A stretch of 64,000 nt of DNA, taken from contig CAUEMA010000009.1 of assembly GCA_959018755.1 (NCBI GenBank), positions 1-64,000 of the forward strand, read 5' to 3'. Below are positions 18,211 to 25,429 of the stretch, piece by piece. The notes beneath the pieces are model-generated. The model had not been told where the DNA came from and searched no databases. It was given only the letters and a program-made list of their open reading frames with translations. The translations under genes were made by a program, and so were the position numbers. Position 1 is the stretch's first letter. Each line of letters opens with the position of its first letter. This DNA comes from an uncultured Collinsella sp. (GTDB lineage Bacteria; Actinomycetota; Coriobacteriia; Coriobacteriales; Coriobacteriaceae).

Positions 18211-18509
18211 CATCTCAATCTGTAACAGGTAGAGGCGAAATCCGGGCCTAGATGTTACAAATCGAGACATTCAAAATCCGTCGGAGGGTTTGTCTTGATC
18301 TATAACATCCACAACCCAAATCATCAGTTAACTGTTACAGATTAAGACAAAGAAAACCGCCCAGGCCGAATGCCTCAATCTGTAACAACAACTCGGCAAA
18401 AACAGGTCTAACCGTTACAGATTTAGACATTCGAAACCGACTGATGGGTTCATCTAAATCTGTAACATCTGGAACCCAGTTCTTCTGCCCACTGTTACAG
18501 AACGAGACA
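18211..18509. repeat. Array of four palindromic units with exact 80-bp period
   Basis: A 17-base half-site, consensus TGTTACAGATTTAGACA, occurs eight times in alternating orientation. Inverted copies start at 18211, 18291, 18371 and 18451; direct copies start at 18253, 18333, 18413 and 18493. The spacing is therefore always 17-25-17-21, giving an exact 80-base period. The 25- and 21-base spacers are mostly different between units, although the 21-base linkers share AAA-CCG and GGTT elements. Not a CRISPR: orientation alternates and the half-sites vary. Confidence 0.9.
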
Positions 18510-18645
18510 AACCTCTGACACCAGGGACGGCAGACGAGGTTATCGACGTTACTGAGTCTCCCCTCGCCTGCCGTTGGCGGGTGTTGCGGGGCTGTTCGCC
18601 GCATTGCCGCTGCGCTGGGGGCGTGCAGACCGTAGGATAGTCCTA

Positions 18646-18660
18646 TTGACAGCCTGTCAA
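18646..18660. promoter_or_regulatory. TTGACAGCCTGTCAA palindrome before the oxidoreductase operon
   Basis: A perfect 7-1-7 palindrome lies 17 bases before the GTG start of the first gene. Its left half also looks like a -35 hexamer (TTGACA). Either an operator or a -35 element is possible; at this distance it could not serve as -35 for this start codon unless the transcript is leaderless. Confidence 0.45.
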
Positions 18661-18677
18661 CTCTTCTGGGAGGCACT

Positions 18678-20141
18678 GTGACGGAAACGTTTGATATCGC
18701 AATTGTGGGCGCGGGCATCACCGGGTGCGCCATCGCGCGGCAGCTCGCGCGCTATGACCTTTCCATTTGTGTGGTCGAGGCGGCCAACGATATCGCGCTG
18801 GGCGCGTCGAAGGCCAACGGCGGCCTGGTGCACGCCGGCTACGATCCTGCGCCGGGCACGGTAAAGGCGCAGGTCAACACCCGTGGTTGCGAGCTGTATG
18901 GCACCTGGGCCCAGGAGCTGCGATTTTTGTTTTGCCGAACCGGTTCGATGGTGCTGGGGTTTAACGACGAAGACCGCGCGCACCTGGAGAAGCTGCGTCA
19001 GAATGGCCTGGCCAACGGCGTGCCCGAGCTGGCGATCATTGGCCCCGACCGCATCCACGAGCTGGAGCCGCGCGCGAGCGTCAGGGCGACGTGTGCGTTG
19101 TGGTGCCCCTCGACCGGTTACGTCGACCCGTTTGAAGTGGCCATCGCCGCGCTGGAGAACGCGGTCGCCAACGGCGTGACGTTTATGCGCTCCACACCGG
19201 TGGAGGCGATTGAGGTTTCTGGCAGCGAGGCAACTGACGGGGCTGCACGCTTTACGCTGGTGACGCCAGCCGGCGACGTGCGCTGCCGTTACCTGATTAA
19301 CGCCGCGGGCAACGGTGCCGCGGACATCTCGCATATGGCGGGCGCCGAAGAGTTCCAAATGGTCTGGCGCCAGGGCAACATTGTGGTACTGGACAAGGAG
19401 CCGTGTGCGCTCATGCCGCTCTATCCCGTTCCCACGCCGGTCTCCAAGGGAGTTATTGTCACGAGCACCGTACATGGCAACACCGTGATTACCGCGACGG
19501 CCGCCGTGCGCGAGCCCGGCGACACGCAGACCTACGCGACCGATGTCGACGCGCTGCTGACCGGCGCGCGCAAGCTGGTGCCCGACCTGGACACGCGCCG
19601 CGTGGTGCGCGCATTTGCCGGCGGACGCCCGGTCATTAAGGGGACGAACGACTTCTTTATTGGACAGTCCGCCGTGGTGCCAGGCCTGTTCCAGGCGGCG
19701 GGCATTCAGTCGCCGGGCGTGGCGAGCGCACCAGCCATTGCCGAGCGCATGGAGCGCGTGATACGCGAGGCGGGCGCTGCTTTGCGCGAACGGGACGATT
19801 GGGACCCGATTCGCCGTGCGCCGGACGATTTTGACCGCGCGCCGCTTGCACGCAAGCAAGAGCTCATTGAGTCCGATCCCACGTGGGGGCAGATCGTCTG
19901 TCGCTGCGAGACGGTGCCCGAGGCCGAGATCGTAGCCGCGATCCGACGCCGCCCGGGCGCGGTTTCGGTCGAGGGCGTCAAGCGCCGCTGCCGCGCCGGT
20001 ATGGGTCGGTGCCAGAGTGGTTTTTGCCAGAGCCGCGTGGTGGCAATCCTAGCGCGCGAGCTGGGCTGCGACCCCAACGAGGTGCTGTTGGAGGATACCG
20101 GATCTTGGCTGGTCGAAGGACCACTGAAGGGAGTGCGCTAG
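18678..20141 (+). CDS. GlpA-like FAD oxidoreductase with C-terminal BFD-type [2Fe-2S] domain
   Basis: This 487-residue protein starts with GTG behind GGGAGG. FDIAIVGAGITGCAIARQLA (about 5-24) is the FAD-binding Rossmann motif of the glycerol-3-phosphate dehydrogenase/DAO fold. The C-terminal 90 residues hold CRC followed by CRAGMGRCQSGFC, the four-cysteine BFD-like [2Fe-2S] domain. It heads a three-gene operon with a second FAD/NAD oxidoreductase and a DUF1667 protein, an arrangement resembling anaerobic GlpA-GlpB-type complexes. The substrate may be glycerol 3-phosphate or another 2-hydroxy compound; the sequence does not decide. Confidence 0.85.
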   Translation: MTETFDIAIVGAGITGCAIARQLARYDLSICVVEAANDIALGASKANGGLVHAGYDPAPGTVKAQVNTRGCELYGTWAQELRFLFCRTGSMVLGFNDEDRAHLEKLRQNGLANGVPELAIIGPDRIHELEPRASVRATCALWCPSTGYVDPFEVAIAALENAVANGVTFMRSTPVEAIEVSGSEATDGAARFTLVTPAGDVRCRYLINAAGNGAADISHMAGAEEFQMVWRQGNIVVLDKEPCALMPLYPVPTPVSKGVIVTSTVHGNTVITATAAVREPGDTQTYATDVDALLTGARKLVPDLDTRRVVRAFAGGRPVIKGTNDFFIGQSAVVPGLFQAAGIQSPGVASAPAIAERMERVIREAGAALRERDDWDPIRRAPDDFDRAPLARKQELIESDPTWGQIVCRCETVPEAEIVAAIRRRPGAVSVEGVKRRCRAGMGRCQSGFCQSRVVAILARELGCDPNEVLLEDTGSWLVEGPLKGVR

Positions 20142-20142
20142 G

Positions 20143-21507
20143 ATGGCGACGGTTGATATACGCGACGAAGGCGCAGAGGCAGGAGCCGTAGCGTCGGTGT
20201 CGACGCAGGCGTTCGACGTGGTCGTTATCGGCGGCGGACCTGCCGGCATGGCGGCCGCACTTGCCGCACATAAGGCAGACGCGCGCGTGGCCATCGTGGA
20301 GCGCGAGCAGCATCTGGGCGGCATCCTGCGCCAGTGCATCCACCCCGGTTTTGGCCTTTCGCACTTTAAGCAGGAGCTCACCGGTCCCGAGTACGCGCAG
20401 CGCTTTATCGACCAGGTGCGCGCCACCGACATTGCGCTGTTCTTGGACAGCATGGTGCTTGGGATTGATTCGAGTGAGTCCACGGAAGACACCACACTCT
20501 ACACCGTCACGCTCATGAACCGCGCCGGTATGCTGCAGCTCACCGGGCGCGCGGTCGTCCTTGCCATGGGTTGCCGCGAGCGCACGCGCAGCGAGATCAA
20601 GATCCCCGGCAGCCGTCCCGCCGGCGTGTTTACGGCCGGCCTGGCGCAGCGATACATCAATATCGAAAATCTCAAGCCCGGCTCGCGCGCCGTCATTTTG
20701 GGCTCGGGCGACATCGGGCTTATCATGGCGCGTCGCTGCACACTCGAGGGGATTTCTGTCGAGGGCGTGTACGAGCTCATGCCGTACGCCAACGGTCTGC
20801 GCCGCAACGTCAAGAACTGCCTGGACGACTTTGGCATTCCGCTGCACCTGTCCACAACCGTGACGCGCGTGATCGGGCACGATCGCGTGGAGGCGGTCGA
20901 AGTGAGCAAGGTCGACGAGCACCTAGCGCCCATTCCGGAGACCGAGCGCGTTGTTCCGTGCGACACGTTGCTGCTTTCGGTGGGTCTGATTCCCGAGAAC
21001 GAGCTTTCGGTTGCCGCGGGCGTTGAGCTTGACCCACGCACGCGCGGCGCCGTGGTGGACCAGAGCCTGCAAACGAGCGTGCCGGGCATCTTTGCCTGCG
21101 GCAACGTGCTGCACGTGCACGACCTGGCCGACAATGTGACGACCGAGTCCGAACGCGCCGGTGCAGCCGCGGCGGCGTGGGCGTTGGGGGCTGTCGACAC
21201 CGCAGCGGGAGTGGCGGACGCGGGTTGCCAGCTCACGGTCTCCCCCGCTGGCATTGCGGGCTACGCGCTGCCGGGCCGCATTACGACCGTCGGGCTCACT
21301 AAGCTCAACTTCCGCGTACGCCGGCCGGTCGATGCCGCCCGCGTGCGCATTCTGGCAGGCGACGAGGAACTGTTTGCAGGCAAGGTCCGCCCGTTCAAAC
21401 CGAGCGTTATGGAAAGCTTCCCGCTGCCGGCAAAGGTGATTCAGCGCACACTCGACCTGGGTGTCAGCGAGATTGTTCTTTCCGTCGATCCCGTTGAGGA
21501 GGCGTAA
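20143..21507 (+). CDS. NAD(P)/FAD-dependent oxidoreductase, partner of the GlpA-like protein
   Basis: 454 residues, starting one base after the previous stop codon. AFDVVVIGGGPAGMAAALAA near residue 22 binds FAD; RAVILGSGDIGLIMARR near 185 is the second dinucleotide site, expected for NAD(P). RQCIHPGFGL contains a cysteine that may take part in catalysis. VPGIFACGNVLHVHDLADNV is the FAD-binding C-terminal motif. It probably passes electrons between NAD(P)H and the GlpA-like subunit through its iron-sulfur domain. Confidence 0.85.
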   Translation: MATVDIRDEGAEAGAVASVSTQAFDVVVIGGGPAGMAAALAAHKADARVAIVEREQHLGGILRQCIHPGFGLSHFKQELTGPEYAQRFIDQVRATDIALFLDSMVLGIDSSESTEDTTLYTVTLMNRAGMLQLTGRAVVLAMGCRERTRSEIKIPGSRPAGVFTAGLAQRYINIENLKPGSRAVILGSGDIGLIMARRCTLEGISVEGVYELMPYANGLRRNVKNCLDDFGIPLHLSTTVTRVIGHDRVEAVEVSKVDEHLAPIPETERVVPCDTLLLSVGLIPENELSVAAGVELDPRTRGAVVDQSLQTSVPGIFACGNVLHVHDLADNVTTESERAGAAAAAWALGAVDTAAGVADAGCQLTVSPAGIAGYALPGRITTVGLTKLNFRVRRPVDAARVRILAGDEELFAGKVRPFKPSVMESFPLPAKVIQRTLDLGVSEIVLSVDPVEEA

Positions 21508-21511
21508 GGCC

Positions 21512-21910
21512 ATGAGCATAAACGCGATCGAAACGCTGCAGTTCAACTGCACCACCTGCCCATCCGAGTGCCTCCTGACCGTAGAGGTAGAGCGTGACGC
21601 AGACGGCGCCGTGGTAGAGGTGCGCTCCGTGACCGGCAACAGCTGCCCCCGCGGCGATAAGTTCGCGCATCAGGAGCTCGCCTGCCCCATGCGCGTGCTC
21701 ACCACCACCGTGGCCGCATCCGGCGGCGACGAGGCGCTGCTGCCCGTACGCACGGCCGAAGCCATCCCGCTGGCACTCCACGCCCAGGCGATGGACCTCA
21801 TCCGCGGTCTGGTCGTCGACGCCCCCATCCACATGGGCGACGTCGTGCTGAAAGACCTCCTCAACACGGGCATCGACCTCATCGCCAGCATGGACATCGA
21901 CCCAACCTAA
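21512..21910 (+). CDS. DUF1667 protein, cysteine-rich third subunit
   Basis: The ATG at 21512 follows GAGGAGGCGTAAGG and gives 132 residues. CTTCPSEC near the start and NSCPRGDKFA near residue 45 supply four cysteines in the C-x2-C-x3-C...C pattern of DUF1667, a probable iron-sulfur or zinc protein. It is found downstream of exactly this type of oxidoreductase pair. Its biochemical role is not known. Confidence 0.85.
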   Translation: MSINAIETLQFNCTTCPSECLLTVEVERDADGAVVEVRSVTGNSCPRGDKFAHQELACPMRVLTTTVAASGGDEALLPVRTAEAIPLALHAQAMDLIRGLVVDAPIHMGDVVLKDLLNTGIDLIASMDIDPT

Positions 21911-21968
21911 GCAGCTCATTTGGGACAGGGCTCTTTTACCTACCCCGCCATCCACCCCGCCCCTCCTC

Positions 21969-22036
21969 AATTGCGGTGAAATAGCTCCTGATTTCCGCCA
22001 AAACCCCGGCATCCAGGAACTATTCCACCGCAACTT
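21969..22036. repeat. Dispersed hairpin repeat, copy A
   Basis: Arms TTGCGGTGAAATAG...CCTG and CCAGGAACTATT...CACCGCAA enclose a short variable loop. It sits 59 bases after the DUF1667 stop codon. Five copies exist in the window (here, 23.5, 39.1, 61.6 and 62.9 kb). This copy has slightly degraded pairing. Confidence 0.88.
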
Positions 22037-22081
22037 GCCTTGGGATCGGTATTTAGCTTGTGCCTACTTTAGTGCCATTTC

Positions 22082-22233
22082 AAAACTATGCCGGATTACG
22101 GGGCTGATTCGGAGACCCCCATCCATACCGGCAATTTTCGATTTTTGATAAGCCTTCTACCTGCGGTTTTAATCTCGCGATTTTTCCCATGGTCAAGTAA
22201 TACAGGTCCAGCCCCGTAATCCGCCATAGTTTT
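22082..22233. ncRNA. Structured intergenic element, family E copy 1
   Basis: Arms of 25 bases (22082-22106 and 22209-22233; 24 of 25 pair, motif CGGATTACGGGGCTG) enclose about 100 bases. The interior contains AAGCCTTCTACCTGCGGTTT and CATGGT, shared with the element at 23626-23764, whose outer arms are completely different. Strand and function are unknown; ncRNA is a provisional label. Confidence 0.5.
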
Positions 22234-22393
22234 GCTAGCAGCCCATTTGGGACGGGCCTCTTCTGACTCCTTTTTCCTGCACGCTTGCCAGGCTGGCCAT
22301 GCCAAGGAGTGTCCCGAAGTGCCGGTATAAAAGGAACGTCCCTAGCTGCCGAGCATGGGATACCATGGTGGCAACCTAGCGAAAGGATGTTTC

Positions 22394-23482
22394 ATGGCAC
22401 ATGTCGATAACCAGCGTGTGGCGCGCGTGCTCGATGCGCTCGAGGCTCAGCACCCCGGCGCGCAGTTGCTTGTAAACGACCCGTGGTCGATTTATTACCT
22501 GACCGGCTTTTATGCCGATATGTTCGAACGTTTTTGCGGCGTACTGCTCGCACGCGGTAGCGAGCCCGTGATCTTGGTCAACGCTCTGCATCAGCTGCCC
22601 GAGTATGACAATGCCCGCGTCGCCTATCACACCGATACCGACGTCGTGACCGACGCCATCGCGAGTGAGATCGACCCGACCAAACCGCTCGGCATCGATA
22701 CCGTTATGCGCTCCGGCTTTTTAATGCCCCTTATGGATCGTCACGCCGCGAGCGAGTTCTTCCTAGGCGACTTTGCCGTCACCGCCGCACGCACCCACAA
22801 GGACGCCGCAGAGCAGGAGCTCATGCGCATGTCCTCGGCCGCCAACGACGCCGTGATGGCCGACGCCATCAAGCTCGTTCACGAGGGCGTGACGGAGCGC
22901 GAAATTGCCGACCAGATGCTCGGCCTGTATCGCAAGCACGACTGCGAGGGCTTTAGCTTTCCGCCCATCGTGAGCTTTGGCGCCAACGCCGGAGACCCGC
23001 ATCACGAGCCCGACGACACCGTACTCAAGCGCGGCGACGTGGTGCTGTTTGACATTGGCGGACGCCACCGCAACTACTGCTCGGACATGACGCGCACGTT
23101 CTTTTGGGGCGAGCCGGACAAGGAGACCGCACGCATATACGATATCGTACGCCGCGCCAACGAGGCCGCCGAGGCGCTCATCGCCCCAGGCGTGCGCATG
23201 TGCGACCTGGACCGCGCCGCGCGCAACGTAATTGAGGATGCGGGCTATGGGCAGTACTTTACGCATCGTCTGGGTCACTCGATCGGCCTGCAGGACCACG
23301 AGCCAGGTGACGTTTCGCTTGTCAACGAGCAGGTCGTAGAACCGGGCATGACGTTCTCTATCGAGCCGGGCATCTATCTCCCCGGCCACACCGGCGTCCG
23401 CATCGAAGACCTGGCCCTGGTCACCGAGTCCGGCGTCGAGATCCTCAACGCCTACCCCCACGACCCAGTCCGCCTAGGCTAG
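22394..23482 (+). CDS. pepQ: M24-family Xaa-Pro dipeptidase/aminopeptidase
   Basis: The ATG at 22394 behind GAAAGGATG gives 362 residues. The N-terminal creatinase-like domain (to about 125) is followed by the pita-bread metallopeptidase domain. The metal ligands appear as D in VVLFDIGGRHRNYCSDMTRT, H in HRLGHSIGLQDHEPG, E in FSIEPGIYLPG and E in VRIEDLALV. It cleaves X-Pro peptides in the cytoplasm. It stands alone between two repeat-rich intergenic regions, of nearly identical organisation. Confidence 0.88.
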   Translation: MAHVDNQRVARVLDALEAQHPGAQLLVNDPWSIYYLTGFYADMFERFCGVLLARGSEPVILVNALHQLPEYDNARVAYHTDTDVVTDAIASEIDPTKPLGIDTVMRSGFLMPLMDRHAASEFFLGDFAVTAARTHKDAAEQELMRMSSAANDAVMADAIKLVHEGVTEREIADQMLGLYRKHDCEGFSFPPIVSFGANAGDPHHEPDDTVLKRGDVVLFDIGGRHRNYCSDMTRTFFWGEPDKETARIYDIVRRANEAAEALIAPGVRMCDLDRAARNVIEDAGYGQYFTHRLGHSIGLQDHEPGDVSLVNEQVVEPGMTFSIEPGIYLPGHTGVRIEDLALVTESGVEILNAYPHDPVRLG

Positions 23483-23506
23483 CCCCTTCCCAATAGCCCT
23501 TCAATA

Positions 23507-23574
23507 AGTTGCGGTGGAATAGTTCCCAGATTGGCCCACGGGGGCATAATCCAGGAACTATTTCACCGCAATTG
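23507..23574. repeat. Dispersed hairpin repeat, copy B
   Basis: The same family as at 21969-22036, located 25 bases after the M24 peptidase gene. The left arm reads GCGGTGGAATAGTTCC and the right arm GGAACTATTTCACCGC, so one position is a G-U wobble in RNA. The loop differs from every other copy. Confidence 0.9.
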
Positions 23575-23625
23575 CCAAGGAGCCAAGTCGACCAATTTGA
23601 AAGTCTAGAGATGCGCCACGTAAGC

Positions 23626-23764
23626 GGGCTATCTACTACGTTTAACCCGCATGGGTCGACCATGCGGGTCTTTTTCGAAAATTGGCAAGCCTTCTACCTG
23701 CGGTTTTGATTTTGCAATTCTCGGCATGGTTGAGGGTAACCGGTCAAACGTAGTAGATAGGCCC
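23626..23764. ncRNA. Structured intergenic element, family E copy 2
   Basis: Arms GGGCTATCTACTACGTTT (23626-23643) and its near-exact complement (23746-23764) enclose an inner 10-base hairpin (23645-23669) followed by CTTTTT, then the conserved core AAGCCTTCTACCTGCGGTTT. The inner hairpin plus T-tract could act as a plus-strand terminator for the peptidase gene. The core matches copy 1 at 22.1 kb; the arms do not. Confidence 0.5.
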
Positions 23765-23807
23765 ATTTCGTGGCGAGCAGGTCAACTAGCTATCCTGCGG
23801 AAGGGAT

Positions 23808-25151
23808 CTAGCGGAGCAAGCCTGCCACTTCGCCGGCTAGGGTGATGGTGCCGGCTGCTACGAAGGGCTCGCCCGCGGCATCGAGGGCTGCGAGGGCCTC
23901 GGATACGCTGGGGTACACGCCTGCGAGCTTATCGGCGTCCACCAGGGCGGCGAGTTCCTCTGCCGGCAGGGCGCGGTCGGAATCGGTCTGCGTCACGACT
24001 ACACGCGGGAAGGCCGGGATCAGCACATCGACGATGCCCGCCACATCCTTGTCGGCCAGCGCGGCGCACAGCAGCGTGGGGCGATTCTCTACGCACGGAT
24101 CAATCTCGTCCAGTGCGCTCACAAAGTTCTCGCAGCTCTGAGGGTTATGGCAGGCGTCAATCAGCTTGAGTGGATCGGTTCCCAGCACATCAAAGCGACC
24201 CGGCGTGGGGCAGCCCATAAGCGAAGCGTCGAGCGCATCGTGGTCGAGCTCGCGGCCCAGATACCCCTCGCACAGCATAATCGCGCACGCGGCATTCTGC
24301 GGCTGATACGCCGGTTTAACCATCCTCGACGTATAGATCGCGCGCGGCGTGGTGCAGCTGAACTCAACCGTGTCGCCCACATGCGCCGGCACCTTAGTCG
24401 TGACATGGTTCACCACGAGCGGCACCACACCGCATTCGCGGCAACGGGCATCCATCACGCGCTGCACGCTCGCCTCATGCGTACCCTCGCCCAAAACAAC
24501 CAAACGACCGGGTTTGATAACCGCAGCCTTCTCCCCCGCAATGGCCTCGAGCGTATCGCCAAGGACCTTCGTATGGTCGAGTCCAATGCCCGTAATGGCG
24601 ACGGCCACGGGATCGGTCGCACTCGTAGCATCCCAGCGTCCGCCCATGCCAACCTCAAGCACGGCCACGTCCACGCAAGCCTCGGCAAACATAGTCAAAC
24701 CGGCCACGGACAAAAGATCGAAGGGCGTAATAGAACGAAGCTCCTCGCCCGCCGCCTCACGACGTGCGTTGAGACGACGACCTGCCTCATACGCCGCAGA
24801 GACACCATGGGCAAAGACCTCGTCTGAGACGACCTTTCCATCAATCTCCATACGCTCGGGATAACGCACCAGATGAGGAGACGTAAAGAGCGCCGTCTTA
24901 AGGCCCTCACCACGAAGAATGGCAGCCGAGAATCGCGTCGTCGAGGTCTTTCCATTGGTACCGGCTATCTGGACGCAATCATAGAACTCATCAGGACGAC
25001 CAAGCTCATCGAGCATCTCAACGACGGTCTCGAGCAGCGGCGTAGAATAGCGCGCAATCTTGCCCGTATCGGCCGCAAGTGCAACAGCCTCATCAAAAGA
25101 AAGTTCCGGAACCCCAAACGGCACCGAATACAACCCAGAACGCTTCGCCAT
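23808..25151 (-). CDS. folC: Folylpolyglutamate synthase / dihydrofolate synthase
   Basis: The ATG at 25151 follows a GGGGGG site and gives 447 residues; a longer frame adds 19 residues without support. VQIAGTNGKTSTTRFSAAIL (about 62-81) is the Mur-ligase P-loop, with TSPHLVRYPERM, TPFDLLSVAGLTMFAE, VLEVGMGGRWDATS and DACHNPQSCENF as further FolC blocks. It adds glutamate to folates and probably to dihydropteroate. It lies downstream of valS on the same strand, a conserved neighbour in many bacteria (valS-folC). Confidence 0.93.
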   Translation of the reverse strand: MAKRSGLYSVPFGVPELSFDEAVALAADTGKIARYSTPLLETVVEMLDELGRPDEFYDCVQIAGTNGKTSTTRFSAAILRGEGLKTALFTSPHLVRYPERMEIDGKVVSDEVFAHGVSAAYEAGRRLNARREAAGEELRSITPFDLLSVAGLTMFAEACVDVAVLEVGMGGRWDATSATDPVAVAITGIGLDHTKVLGDTLEAIAGEKAAVIKPGRLVVLGEGTHEASVQRVMDARCRECGVVPLVVNHVTTKVPAHVGDTVEFSCTTPRAIYTSRMVKPAYQPQNAACAIMLCEGYLGRELDHDALDASLMGCPTPGRFDVLGTDPLKLIDACHNPQSCENFVSALDEIDPCVENRPTLLCAALADKDVAGIVDVLIPAFPRVVVTQTDSDRALPAEELAALVDADKLAGVYPSVSEALAALDAAGEPFVAAGTITLAGEVAGLLR

Positions 25152-25309
25152 AACCAAAGTCCCCCCAACATAAAAAGAGGCCCGTAAGCAACAACGAGCC
25201 CCTCCCATTCAAAATATCAGCCAAACACCGCTTGCAGCAGATTCAAGGCCACAACCCAGTGGCCCAAACGCGCCAGATGCAAACAACCACGTAACCGCAC
25301 AAGGAGCGG

Positions 25310-25410
25310 CCCGACGCTTTGCTCGATACAAGTTCCGCACGCAAAGGACAGCACTTAATGTGCTGTCCGTCTTGCGCAGGACTGTCCGCAGTAGCGAGCA
25401 AAGCGTCGGG
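25310..25410 (+). ncRNA. Nested-hairpin element, family V copy 2
   Basis: A 16-base outer arm CCCGACGCTTTGCTCG (25310-25325) pairs perfectly with 25395-25410. Inside is a perfect 9-base stem GGACAGCAC/GTGCTGTCC with a five-base loop TTAAT (25346-25368), flanked by TTCCGCAC and CAGGAC. The same plan, with different stem sequences, occurs on the minus strand at 28147-28262. It lies between valS and folC. Orientation is given from the shared core. Confidence 0.55.
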
Positions 25411-25429
25411 ACGCGCCCCTCAGTAAGAT

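Larger units (their letters stand above)
18111..18677. other. 567-base divergent intergenic region
   Basis: Besides the palindromic array (18211-18509) and the operator-like palindrome (18646-18660), both listed separately, no gene is supported. A leftward open frame at 18335-18733 is driven by the repeats and the neighbouring gene and is not called. Confidence 0.6.

Noticed and set aside
18211..18509. CRISPR array
   Set aside because: Spacing is regular, but half-sites alternate in orientation, vary in sequence and have no cas genes or leader nearby.
23626..23764. Plain terminator for the M24 peptidase gene
   Set aside because: The inner hairpin with CTTTTT may terminate transcription, but it does not explain the outer arms or the core shared with 22.1 kb.
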